From Coemansia sp. RSA 922 (lineage: Eukaryota; Kickxellomycota; Kickxellomycetes; Kickxellales; Kickxellaceae): a stretch of DNA of 28,679 nucleotides. This document shows, in pieces, positions 9,574 through 18,988 of the stretch. The translations under genes and the position numbers were made by a program. Below the pieces are notes generated by a model. It did no database searches. It was not told where the DNA came from and worked only from the letters and a program-made list of their open reading frames with translations. The first letter of the stretch is position 1; each line of letters starts with the position of its first letter. The stretch covers positions 1 to 28,679 of the forward strand of contig JANBQS010000176.1 of assembly GCA_027577415.1 (NCBI GenBank). Direction: 5' to 3'.

Positions 9574-10885
9574 TTATTCTGACTCATGGCGGACGTGGTG
9601 GTTCGGTAGTCCAAATACGCCAAAGCCGTGAGCCTTTGCAAGTTTGGCAAAGCCCTCAGTCTCGACTTGGTGTTGGAATAGCCACGCAGGGAATCCGACG
9701 CCCGAGCGATGTACGTGTGACTTAATCAAAGTAAAGGTGCCGCCAACGCCGTCTAGTGGCACTATGATATCGTCTTTGCCAAAGCCATTCAGGTGCTTGC
9801 GATGGGTAGTGAAGGGGGTGCCGTCTCCTTCAACCAAAAAATCGTCTTCCTTGAGATCTTTTATCATGGCAAGACTCTCGGGCGTCTCTTGCCACGAGTT
9901 AAGGTCGTAGACGATTTTCTTTCCCTTGTAGGTACCATATGTTTTGAGTACGACGCAGTTTGCCACAAGTACATCCTTGTCGAATGCTATCATGTCGTTT
10001 ACAAGGCTGGGCGCGTATTCCACGAGGTCGCCATCAATCCACAGTACCCATTGCTCGTTCTTCAGCGCACGTGTCCACAAGTAATTACGAGCCCGAGCCA
10101 TTAAGCTACGCCGATCGAACTGATTCCTGTAAAGATGCCGCTGATCGCGATGCATTGTGTAAAAGAAATCTTGCCGGTATATTTCGAACCGCCCGAACCG
10201 CAGCTCCTTTGGTCCCTGCTCTTGGTACTTCTTCTTCGCCTTTACAACCTGTTGCAGCGTATTATCCGTCGAGTCCGAGACTAGAATGGCCAATGATATC
10301 TTGTGCCGCGGATACTCGATTTTATCGATTAGCTCAAAGTACTTGGCTAAGTGTTTGGCGCTGTTTTTAAGCGGTGTCAGGATTAGAAGCGAGTCGCTGT
10401 CGGGATCAAGAGTCTGTGGAACAAAATCCTCGCCTGTCTTCAATATTTTGCGCGATTCGTCGGAAAACGAGTCCAGCTCGCTTTTGCTCCAACTAGATTT
10501 GCCGTACGATATCAATTTGGGGAGCCATGACTGTTTGTCCTTTGGCTGCGGTTGGTATTCGTATCCCAAAGCCTCAATATACTTGGTCTCGGTCTCGACC
10601 TTTATCTCCTCTTTGGCCACAGGTAATGAGTAGTTCAGATAACGCAAACTCAGTAGCACCGCTAGGATACATGTCAGCACAAGGGCAATCATGACCCTTG
10701 TCGCGCTCTTTGGTCGCATCCATCTAAGAATGAATGAAGTCGATAAAGACCAAGGTAGATATTAGTTCGGTTCTTTACCCTACCGATAAGCTGCATCTCT
10801 ATCCCAATCTGACGTGCCTTTTGTTTGCCATGAAGGTGCGGACGCGTGCAATGCCGGATTCCTCTTTTGTCTTTAGTTCCTCCAT
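9574..10885 (-). CDS. Anp1/Mnn9-family mannosyltransferase, copy 1 (exons 10818-10885 and 9574-10723)
   Basis: The 405-residue protein is a type II Golgi glycosyltransferase of family GT62 (Mnn9, Anp1, Van1), which extends the alpha-1,6-mannan backbone of N-glycans. A basic cytosolic tail precedes a membrane anchor (VMIALVLTCILAVLL), a charged stem and the catalytic domain. Visible motifs are ILTPLKNSAKHLAKYF, ARNYLWTRAL, WIDGDL with the DxD pair Asp253/Asp255, PLDGVGGTFTLIKSHVHR, and VETEGFAKLAK with FGLPNHHVRH at the end. Exon 1 (22 codons plus two bases) is joined by a 94-base intron to exon 2; the exon lengths and phase match both paralogues. The donor here is GC (GCACGT) instead of GT. 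If unspliced, translation could start at the ATG at 10719. About 80% similar to copy 2 by eye. The assignment to the family is firm; which yeast member it equals is not. Confidence 0.88.
10724..10817 (-). other. GC-AG intron in mannosyltransferase copy 1
   Basis: On the minus strand the exon ends AAAAG and the intron begins GCACGTCAG, with CTAAT inside and ATTCTTAG at the end. Copy 2 is nearly identical but begins GTACGTCAG, so a single T-to-C change at donor position 2 created a GC donor. GC-AG introns with otherwise strong consensus are generally functional. Confidence 0.7.
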
Positions 10886-12279
10886 CAGGCGTGCTCGTGT
10901 GTATGCAAACCAAGTCGCAACTGTTAGTTACTAGTAGTAAGAATGGTGTGTGAAAAAGGTAAAGATAAAAAGTAAGGGTGAAGAAGAGAACCAGCACCCC
11001 ACAGAACGACAGCAATTAAATGGTGATTGTGTTCAGCTTTGCCACTATCCCAATAATACTTTTTGAAAGCGCCAAGCCACGCCGCGTACAAAGCTACACC
11101 GCGTACAAAGAGATGCCCTTTGCGTCAGTGAGTGGAGATCCACTGGATAGCCAACTGGTTCTACAGGCCAAGAAAACATCCCCAAAGTAAATCTAGAAAA
11201 CCTCTCCACGCGGTAGATCGTGTGCAAATCTCAGCGCTGGTGTTTCCTAATTAGCCCATCACGACACTTTGGGGTTTTCTGTTAACAGCAGTAAAGGCAG
11301 GTCCTTGCACACTCATGTTTCTTTCAAGCCAATCACGCAAACAAGCGATGCTTAGCATGCGAGGGCACTTGCAAATGATATGGCACAATGGGTTTTTACT
11401 TTCATGCAATGGTAAAGACACAAAGGACGCGCCGCACACTGACGCTGCTTCTGCTGTTCCCTTATCAAGAAGTAACTCAATGCAAACTCCAAGTTTAGAT
11501 TGGCGACAATCCTCCAGACCGTCTGATCGTGCATGACACTGGCATAGGAGTTTTTTTCGGAACCAGACGCCGAAGCCTGTGATAACTACACGCGGATCGA
11601 CCTCAAATACCAGTCCTGTTGGAGCTGCACGGATCCCATGACGCCCGCATCCAAAACTCCTAGATGTGAAGTCAGCCAAAAGTAGTGTAGGATAGTCTCG
11701 CGAGGTGTACCTTGGGCGTTGCTGACTGCACTTTTTCCGCGGTGCTGGATGCGCTGAGAGTATAGCAGAATTAGCACTCAGCAGGCAGGACCGGGATGTA
11801 GTGCGAGAGGTTTGGAGCCATTGGTACCGTCATGAGATCTCGGGCATCTTGACCCTGTACGCTTTGGCCGTGTTCAACGATACGATTCGTGCATAATGTA
11901 TAGCCCATTCGATCGAAACTTGGCCCGTACGCCGAGAGATGCACCTCCCTTTTGTGCACAAGCCCACAACGTGTGAGGATTAGTCTAAGTGGGGGTAGAG
12001 AGTAAACGATTGAGTGCTGTTGGTTGAAATGTGGTTCTGAAGACTATCTATGTCATGACAAATGGAGCGAGCCTTTGGTTAGGGCATGAGATCGCAGAGC
12101 CAGTTTCAGAGTTGCACATATATATGTCGCCCAGAGTGATCAACGAAAACAGATCATTCTTCAAAAAGCTCTGCCAAAAAACGACTAGTTTTGACACATC
12201 TGTTGAGAAGATAGTACGCAGTAAATGGATTTTGTAGATAATATAAGTCAACAAGAAGATAATAGTCACTGTACACGCT
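10886..12279. other. Gene-poor region with decayed sequence, possible pyroglutamyl-peptidase relic
   Basis: No intact gene is evident. The minus-strand open frame at 11251-11679 contains DPRVVITGFGVWF, which resembles the N-terminal strand of pyroglutamyl peptidase I, followed after a frame change by NSYASV (compare NPSxxV of that family). Further on SVCGASFVSL recalls the segment around its catalytic cysteine. The frames are broken and most of the domain is missing, so if the resemblance is real this is a fragmentary pseudogene. The plus-strand frame at 12031-12237 has no recognisable domain. The first 60 bases or so next to copy 1 are shared with the other mannosyltransferase promoters. Confidence 0.25.
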
Positions 12280-13600
12280 CTAGTTATAGATATGGTGAAT
12301 GTTGTAGTTCGGTAGTCCAAATACGCCAAAGCCATTTGCTTTCGCAAGTTTGGCAAAGCCCTCGGTCTCGACTTGGTGTTGGAATAGCCACACAGGGAAT
12401 CCGACGCCCGAGCGATGTACGTGTGACTTAACCAAAGTGAACGTCCCGCCAACGCCGTCTAGTGGCACTATGGTTTCGCTTTTACCAAAGTGGTCCATGT
12501 ACTTGCGTTTGGTACGGAAGGGTGAATCCCCGTCTCCCTCAATCAAAAAGGCTTCGTCCTTGATCATCTTGAGCATTTCAATGCTTTCGGGTGTCTCTTG
12601 CCACGAGTTAAAGTCATAGATTCCGTATTCCCACTTGAATCTGTGGATCCTGCGGTTTACAAGGCAGTTGGGTACAAGTACATCCTTGTCGTAAGCCATC
12701 ATGTCGTTTACAATGTTGGGCGGATAGTACTCGAGGTCGCCGTCGATCCACAGTACCCATTGCTCGTTCTCCAGTGCACGTGTCCACAAGTAGTTGCGTG
12801 CCCGAGCCATTAAGGTACGCCGATCGAACTGATTCTTATAAAGATGCCGCTCTTTGCGTGACAGCGTGTAAAAGAAATCTTGCCGGTATACTTCGAACCG
12901 TTTGAACCGCAGCTCCTTTGGTCCCTGCTCTTGGTACTTCTTCTTCGCCTCTACAACCAGCTGCAGCGTATTATCCGTCGAGTCTGAAACTAGAAATGCC
13001 AACGATATCTTGTGCCGCGGGTACTTGAGTTTATCGATTAGCTTAAAGTACTTGGCCAAGTGTTTGGCGCTGTTTTTGAGTGGTGTCAGGATTAGAAGAG
13101 AGTTGCTGTCGGGGTCAAGAGTCTGCGGAGCGAGGTCCTCGCCAGTCTTCAATATTTTGCGCGATTCATCGGAAAACAAGTCCAGCTCGGTATTGTTCCA
13201 ACTAGATTTGCCGTTCGATATCAATTTGGGGAGCCCTGACTGTTTGTCCTTTGGCTGCGGTTGATAGTCGTATCCCAAGGCCTCAATATACTTGGTCTCG
13301 GTCTCGGTCTCAATCATTATTTCTTCCTTGACCGAAGGTAACGAGTAGCTCAGATAACGCAAACTCAGTAGCGCCGCTAGGATACATGTCAGCACAAGGG
13401 CAATCATGACTGTTGTCGCATTCTTTGGTCGCGTCCATCTAAGAATGAATGAAGTCGATAAAGACCAAGGTAGATATTAGTTCAGTTCTTTACCCTACCG
13501 ATAAGCTACATCTCTATCCCAATCTGACGTACCTTTTGTTTGCCACGAAGCTGCGAACGCGTTGCACGTAGGACTCTTCTCTTGTATTTAGTTCCTCCAT
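12280..13600 (-). CDS. Anp1/Mnn9-family mannosyltransferase, copy 2 (exons 13533-13600 and 12280-13438)
   Basis: The 408-residue protein has the same layout as copy 1: a short basic cytosolic tail, a membrane anchor (MIALVLTCILAALL), a stem and a GT62 catalytic domain with WIDGDL (Asp255/Asp257), ARNYLWTRAL, PLDGVGGTFTLVKSHVHR and VETEGFAKLAKANGFGVFGLPNYN. Exon 1 is 68 bases and the intron 94 bases with a consensus GTACGT donor, CTAAT and ATTCTTAG acceptor. Splicing joins ...FVANK-R-WTRPKN in frame. Divergence from copy 1 concentrates in the region after WIDGDL (around residues 260-320), which in this family lies near the acceptor side. The frame is intact, so the copy is probably functional. 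Golgi location and alpha-1,6-mannosyl transfer are inferred from the family. Confidence 0.88.
13439..13532 (-). other. Intron in mannosyltransferase copy 2
   Basis: The intron runs GTACGTCAG ... CTAAT ... ATTCTTAG on the minus strand, 94 bases, same length and position as in copy 1. Joining restores one open frame with a 22-codon first exon. Confidence 0.8.
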
Positions 13601-14178
13601 CAGGCGTGCTTGTGTATATGCAAACCAAGTCGCAATTATTGGTTAGCAATAGTAATAATAGTGTAGGAAAAGGTAATTAAGAGGATGAAATTTAGAGGCA
13701 AAAGAGCCCAGGCGTCCACGGCATGATGGCTACCGGATGGCGACCAAATTACAAAGGAGTTATGGGATTGAGTATGGCAGCCTGGTATTGACTGGGCCAG
13801 AATGTAGCCGATGTCGCTTGGTAGTAGACATTTGGCGTGTTGCTAGGCACAGAAGACGTGTTTCCAGAAAGCGACATGTTTGAGGCGTAGTTGTGCTAGC
13901 GGTTCATGCCACAACATGTAAGACGGGTGACGGCTGACATTGCCCAAACGCTGCTAGAGAAACTAATTCGCTGTAGCTGGTTGAGCAGAGCGAGGATGGT
14001 TTGGGACTAGAGCACCAAACGGAAAATACCGTGGTCGCTAAGCCTTCTGGCCCTAAAGCGCATTACCATACGACCACAGAATGCCTTGACACGGCTGTTG
14101 AGAGCTTAGTACACAATATATGAATTTGGTTGAGAATAGGATTCGCTAATAAGGTAATAGTCACCGCACTCATACGCG
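13601..14178. other. Intergenic region between mannosyltransferase copies 2 and 3
   Basis: The roughly 60 bases next to copy 2 match the corresponding leader of copy 1. The rest (about 13690-14150) has no open frame of note, no match I recognise and frequent stops in all frames. It may be decayed coding sequence but I cannot say of what. Confidence 0.4.
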
Positions 14179-15493
14179 CTAGTTTGAGACATGGTGAATG
14201 TTGTAGTTCGGTAGTCCAAACACGCCAAAGCCGTTAGCCTTTGCAAGCTTGGCAAAGCCCTCGGTCTCGACTTGGTGTTGGAATACCCATGTGGGGAACC
14301 CGATACCCGAGCGATGTACATGGGCCTTGACCAAAGTGAAGGTGCCGCCAACGCCGTCTAGTGGCACTATGGTATCTTCCTTGTCAAACTCGTCCAAGTG
14401 CTTGCGATAGGTCTTGAGGTCAGTGTATCCCTCGACCAAAAAATCGTCTTCCTTGAGATCTTTTATCATGGCAAGACTCTCGGGCGTCTCTTGCCAGGCG
14501 TTATAGTCGTACATGCTATAAGGGAGGCCATTTTTTGAAATGGGGTACATGCAGTTGGGCACAATTATGTCCTTGTCGTACGTCATCAGGTCGCGTAAAA
14601 TGGTAGGTGGATAGGCAGTGAGGTCGCCGTCGATCCACGCCACCCATTGCTCGTTACCCAGCGCGCGAGTCCACAAGTAGTTGCGCGCCCGTGCCATCAC
14701 GATACGCCTCTCGCGCTGCCTTTCGCGCAAGTGCCGCTCATTACCCGGCATGCCATTAAAAAAGTCCTGTCTGTATATATCGAACCGCTTGAACCGCATC
14801 TCCTTGGGTCCCTGTTCCTGGTACTTCTTCTTCGCCTTTATGAGAAGCTTCTGCGTATTATCCGTCGAGTCCGAGATTAGAAAGGCCAACGATATCTTGT
14901 GACGTGGGAACTCTAGAGTTTCGATTAACTCAAAATACTTGGACATGTAACCGGCGTTGTTCTTCATTGGCGTCAGAATCAGAACCGAGTCGCTCTCGGG
15001 ATCGAGGGTTTCTGGAGCGACATCCTTGTCGTTCTTCAATATTTTGCGTGATTCGTCGGAAAACGAGTCCAGCTCGCTTTTGCTCCAACTAGATTTGCCG
15101 TACGATATCAACTTGGGGAGCCATGACTTTTTGTCCTTTGGTTGCGGTTGATAGTCGTATCCCAAGGCCTCAATATACTTGGTCTCGGTCTCGGTCTCGA
15201 CCTTTGTACCCTGGTTGACAGGAGGTGAAGAGTCGCCCAGATACTGTACACTTAACAGCACCAATAGGCAGCAAGCCAACAATAGGGCTAGCCTAACCAC
15301 TGGCGTGCGCATGCTTCGCCTCCACCTATCAAACAAAAAAAGCGAATTGATTGTAGTCAAAGTATTTGTTAGCTTACGCTCAATATCTAACTGATAAGTT
15401 TGAGGTCTGTTTCAGACTGTCGTACCTTCCATTAGCTATAAAATGATTGATCCGCATGACGCAGTTATCTCTTAGAGCCTTGGCTGCGTCCAT
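14179..15493 (-). CDS. Anp1/Mnn9-family mannosyltransferase, copy 3 (exons 15426-15493 and 14179-15325)
   Basis: The 404-residue protein is the most divergent of the three tandem GT62 paralogues. Exon 1 is again 68 bases; a 100-base intron (GTACGA donor, GCTAACA branch-like motif, TTGATAG acceptor) joins ...FIANG-R-WRRSMR in frame. A membrane anchor (VVRLALLLACCLLVLL) precedes the stem, which shares TETKYIEALGYDYQPQPKDK with the other copies. Catalytic motifs are ILTPMKNNAGYMSKYFELI, ARNYLWTRAL, WIDGDL (Asp255/Asp257), PLDGVGGTFTLVKAHVHR and VETEGFAKLAKANGFGVFGLPNYN. The open frame upstream of exon 2 (to 15360) is intron. The three copies likely encode related subunits or isoenzymes of Golgi mannan polymerase-like complexes, as Mnn9, Anp1 and Van1 do in yeast; which copy pairs with which is unknown. 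Confidence 0.88.
15326..15425 (-). other. Intron in mannosyltransferase copy 3
   Basis: A 100-base minus-strand intron with GTACGACAG at the donor and TTTTTTTGTTTGATAG at the acceptor. It lies at the same codon and phase as in copies 1 and 2, showing that the intron predates the duplications. Confidence 0.8.
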
Positions 15494-16104
15494 TAGGCGT
15501 GCTCGTGTATACACAATATAGGTTGCAAGTGCTGGCAACAAATAACAATGATAATAATGATAGAGTGAAACCCAGAAAGAAGAAACAGAAAAAAAAGAGC
15601 GACAAGAGGTTGCACGAGTGGATGAAAAAAAAAGTGAATGAGACATCCTTCTTGGCAAGGTGAATATGCATTGAATTTTGTGGAGCAAACATCAGATTGA
15701 TCGACATGATGAGCCCTCAGCCGATTGGCTATTATTTTTGGATCTTCAATGCTTTTTTTTGGTTGTTTCTTTGTGGACTGAGCTGATCGTCAAGCAGGCT
15801 AAATTGTGCCGCTACTAGAAACGTACAGGGATAATTTGAGGCGACATAGAAAGAGCAGAGTTTGGCAAGCCCGTCTTTCGCGTGATATGCACGCAGATCC
15901 ATATGTCGCATGAAACACAGTGTTTGTTGACGTGATGGTGGCTGATCTACTGAAGTATGACGACAGCCATGCAAACAGTTTTAAACCAGGTTTGGAAGTG
16001 GTTGAGCTCTGTGTGTCCAACGTTTAGCCACCACAGAGGGGAAACTTCTTTTTCTAGTGTTACTTCCGGTTATCTCGCAGGCATAAATAGGCGTTTGAAG
16101 AAAT
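15494..16104. other. Upstream region of mannosyltransferase copy 3
   Basis: The minus-strand sequence just before copy 3 is strongly T/C-rich (about 15570-15640), as in a fungal promoter or leader. Immediately upstream of the ATG, about 40 bases are conserved with copies 1 and 2. The remainder to 16104 shows no gene that I can support. Confidence 0.45.
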
Positions 16105-16949
16105 CTAGTAGTTGCCTAATACTCGTAGCCAATATCCGCCTAACCAGGTAGTTATTCGCTGTGGTAGTAGGTATACGCGTTCTTCTCCAAAGTCGCAATC
16201 GTACTCGCTAGTCAAGTAATGATCATCGTCGTCGTTGCCCTCACCGCTCATGTATACCTTCAACCCCTGGCGTTGATCTGCTGAACTAAGTCCATGAACC
16301 GAATTAGGTGACCCCCCGGAATTACCAAACACGAAAGATTGGGGCAGTCCTTAGTAAGGGCTAGAATAAGGACATCAGTTAGCCTTTGAAAGTCTTCAAT
16401 ATAGAGACACTCGAGATTAGGCGTGTACTTGGGAATAGCATCCACTACTTTCAAGCCAACACCGCACCCGCCTAGTTTCAGTCTCTTGATATTTGGAAGT
16501 GGCTTAAAAGCGGCGACAATATCAAAAAATATGTAGCCCAAAGTGTTGATATTCAAAGAGGTAAGGGACGAGCAGAGTAACGGATGATCCACAAGCAGGC
16601 GCTGGAACTCGACGCTAATCATGGCGTGGTGATTATTCATGTGGAGAGATTTCACTCAAGTACAGCTACCGAATATAGGCGTAAGCCAGACACGGAATCG
16701 CCAGTGCCGCCGATTAGGATTTGTAGTGAAATCCAACTCCTGAACCAAGTGACCGTAACACTGAGCATCGCCAAGTGAGTACAGGGGGCACAGTACCAAC
16801 AGTGCGTGAAAAGAGGTTGAGTTGTTTGTTGCTGTATAGCTTTTGGCTTTTGTCAAAAGGCGCGGAATAACCAAATGCCACATCTGTCTATGAGTCTAGC
16901 AGAGTTTTGCGAGGTCGCATTGCTGAAGATGGACAGAAATCGCGTTCAT
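16105..16949 (-). pseudogene. F-box/leucine-rich-repeat protein pseudogene
   Basis: Read on the minus strand from the ATG at 16949, the frame gives an F-box-like helix segment (HLQQCDLAKLC...THRQMWHLVIPRL), then HLVQELDFT, then leucine-rich repeats such as LPNIKRLKLGGCGVG, YTPNLECLYIEDF and LTKDCPNLSCLVIPGG. This is the build of fungal F-box/LRR substrate adaptors of SCF ubiquitin ligases. It is interrupted by an in-frame TAG (16896-16898) inside the F-box, an in-frame TGA (16656-16658), and a frameshift near the G-run at 16264-16267, after which another frame continues GLKVYMSGEGND to a stop at 16105. Three separate lesions argue for decay rather than a single sequencing error. No splice sites bracket the stops. 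The LRR assignment is by pattern and the F-box part is less certain. Confidence 0.6.
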
Positions 16950-17469
16950 GAGAAGCGAGTTGCTGAAAAACAAGGCTTGCAAGTATAACGGGTCCATTAT
17001 TAAGAGTAAAGGAAGGCGAGAATCAGAGAAACAGTTTGCATTGGTGACAGAAAATTTTCAATGTCTGATGAGAAGTGACAACTGCTTTTTGGTCGCAGTA
17101 CATTTTGGGATTTCATTAAGCTCAAAGAACATGTTGAAGAAAACAAATATATATAATCTAATAAATTAATAAAGAACACAGAGAACTATTAATGGCCGTA
17201 GGGCGAGAATAGCTGGCTTATAACCAGAGTGTAATAGCACATCATTTTCTTAATTCAAAAGAGATACTATTGGTACACCTCATAACTCGGGTTTCTAAGC
17301 ACCTTCCATTTTATTGGTACAGAATATAGTGGCTGAAATTGCGTCATAACTAACCAAATAATCAGTGTACATGTACAAATACTTGACAAAGTAGTATGCT
17401 TAGAGCTATAAGGCGTGCCTTACCATATGTTATTATTCTTTTCATGACACCAAATTAGATATCGTTTGA
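16950..17469. other. AT-rich intergenic region
   Basis: About 500 bases of AT-rich sequence between the F-box/LRR pseudogene and the orphan gene. The pseudogene may extend about 40 bases into it upstream of the 16949 ATG (in-frame reading LFFSNSLL). I see no other gene, repeat or RNA. Confidence 0.4.
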
Positions 17470-17793
17470 TTATGTTGAAAAGTTTATTGCTAAGCGCGTA
17501 ACATAATCAATTACACACTCATCAGCATCATCACTCACTTTCTCAAGCTTGTCTTGCAAATCATCCGTGCCAAAAACCAGGAAGACATCTTCATTGATGT
17601 CTAGTTTTTTCAATATATAAGAGCTATGAAAAGTATCGGTCCAAAGGAATGGCAAGGGGTTTAGTAATATCTTAACTTTCATAAATAGATCAAAAACCGC
17701 CTCACCAATCTTAGAATCATCAATTCTTTCAGTGCGTGCAGCAAGCATTATACCCTTTTCAGGGTGATCAATAATTGCATAGTAATAAGGCAT
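17470..17793 (-). CDS. Hypothetical small protein (107 aa), TATA-driven orphan
   Basis: I do not recognise this protein. It is 107 residues, acidic, without a signal peptide or membrane segment. It begins MPYYYAIIDHPEKGIML and has a hydrophobic strand (DVFLVFG) near residues 69-75 followed by an acidic helix-like stretch. A TATAAAAAA box lies about 90 bases before the ATG on the minus strand (forward 17890-17897), with a T/C-rich leader between, which supports real transcription. Codons are AT-rich, like the five-gene family at 23.6-28.1 kb. The size, the MP- start and the central DV[FY] strand recall that family, but I cannot align the rest, so homology is only a possibility. Confidence 0.55.
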   Translation of the reverse strand: MPYYYAIIDHPEKGIMLAARTERIDDSKIGEAVFDLFMKVKILLNPLPFLWTDTFHSSYILKKLDINEDVFLVFGTDDLQDKLEKVSDDADECVIDYVTRLAINFST

Positions 17794-18206
17794 GGTTAAA
17801 ATAGCTATAATGAGACGAAAAATAATGTATTGGATAGAGAAGTATAATGTATTGGGTAGCTGTTTTGAAAGTGGCAGCAGCTTGCTTCTTTTTTATAGCC
17901 AAGGGAAAAGTCCCACCCTGAAGAGTGGAAACTGCTTATTAGCGATTTTTTCTTCCAGAAAAAAAGGCGAAAGAACAGAATAAAAAAATCGGATATGTAA
18001 ATTGGTTGGTTTCCTTTGTTTCAAAGAAAACACCTATTGAGAAAAGATATTGCAATTGGATTCAGAATTGCCAAAGGTTTCACCAATTGGGAATATCTGC
18101 CTTTTTTTCTCTTCCCTGAACCATTGTTTAAGATATTCCCCCCTTTTTGCTCCTGGTAAACTACAGCTGTGATTAAGATATTTGTCGTTCCTACCTGCTT
18201 TGCTTG

Positions 18207-18241
18207 TTTTTTTTTTTCGAAAAAAAAAAAAAAAAAAAAAA
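18207..18241. repeat. T11-CG-A22 inverted homopolymer
   Basis: Eleven T, then CG, then 22 A form a potential A/T hairpin of up to 11 pairs to the left of the gap. Homopolymer lengths are unreliable. Confidence 0.8.
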
Positions 18242-18319
18242 TTTGAACGAGAGAGCCAGAGTCTCACCAAGTGGAAAGGGGCAATTTTTTTTTTTTGGAG
18301 GAGCGCTAAAATAGACATT

Positions 18320-18329
18320 NNNNNNNNNN
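18320..18329. other. Assembly gap (10 N)
   Basis: Ten consecutive N, a typical scaffold placeholder. The true size of the missing sequence is unknown. Confidence 0.99.
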
Positions 18330-18418
18330 ATTGTCCCTTACCCTGGTTTTATTATTTGCCCCCGTTTTTGACCTGTTTAAAATAAAGCTTGGATTAAAAA
18401 TTTTTTGTTTCAAATTTG

Positions 18419-18462
18419 TTTTTTTTTTTTTTTTTTTTCTAAAAAAAAAAAAAAAAAAAAAA
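18419..18462. repeat. T20-CT-A22 inverted homopolymer
   Basis: Twenty T, then CT, then 22 A form a near-perfect A/T hairpin to the right of the gap. Such a structure can stop polymerases and break assemblies. Confidence 0.8.
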
Positions 18463-18988
18463 TGAGACCGAGTTGATTCATCAGCCTTTTTTTTTTTTGG
18501 GGCCAGTTTCTGAGCTAATGTTGATGGGTCCCCCTGTCGTCAGCTGCTACATACCAGTGCTTCTGTTGAGCAATTGGGCTTCTGGGTTCTAAGAATTATG
18601 CTAGCTTTTGTAGCATGTACTTTATTGGTAAGCAACATCCCTGTGGACAAGGCAAGTGGGTCTACCATGGTTATGTGGGAGTGATAACCGATTCATTTGC
18701 TCTGCATGGATGGTATGCAGGGTAGTACGATGAGTGTGTTATTGACTCGCGTACTGGTTAGTGCAGCAGACAATGGCGTGGGCAGGCGTTGAGTGGAGAG
18801 GGATCGGATTTGGTGATCAGCAAGTCCCCCCACCAAGATTATTTTTTGGTTGGGGAATGAATTCTGGCGCCACCCAAAAAAACAAAAAATGATGACAGTA
18901 AGATAAAAAAAACTTGAATTGGATACATTTAGGAGAGAAGAAAGAAAATAACGAATTGTGTAATAGGCGCTTTGAATTCAGTTAAAGT

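Larger units (their letters stand above)
18112..18500. repeat. Degenerate duplicated block flanking the gap (about 18112-18300 and 18331-18500)
   Basis: The two sides of the N gap can be aligned: a C-run followed by CTTTTTG or GTTTTTG, then a segment with AGCT and GATTAA, then a T-run meeting a 22-A run, then a short spacer and exactly 12 T followed by GG. The copies differ at many positions and by spacer length (43 versus 24 bases between the A-run and the 12-T run). They may be a real diverged repeat or two unmerged noisy contig ends. Confidence 0.6.
17794..18988. other. Low-complexity intergenic region containing the assembly gap
   Basis: Nearly 1.2 kb with no supportable gene. The first 150 bases are the promoter of the 107-residue orphan. 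From about 18110 to 18500 the sequence is dominated by long T and A runs around a 10-N gap. The rest to the cytochrome c stop is unremarkable, with A-rich runs near 18875-18950 that may include the cytochrome c 3' end. Confidence 0.5.

Noticed and set aside
12031..12237. 68-codon plus-strand frame downstream of mannosyltransferase copy 2
   Set aside because: It starts with a non-ATG codon, lacks any domain and shows no promoter features.
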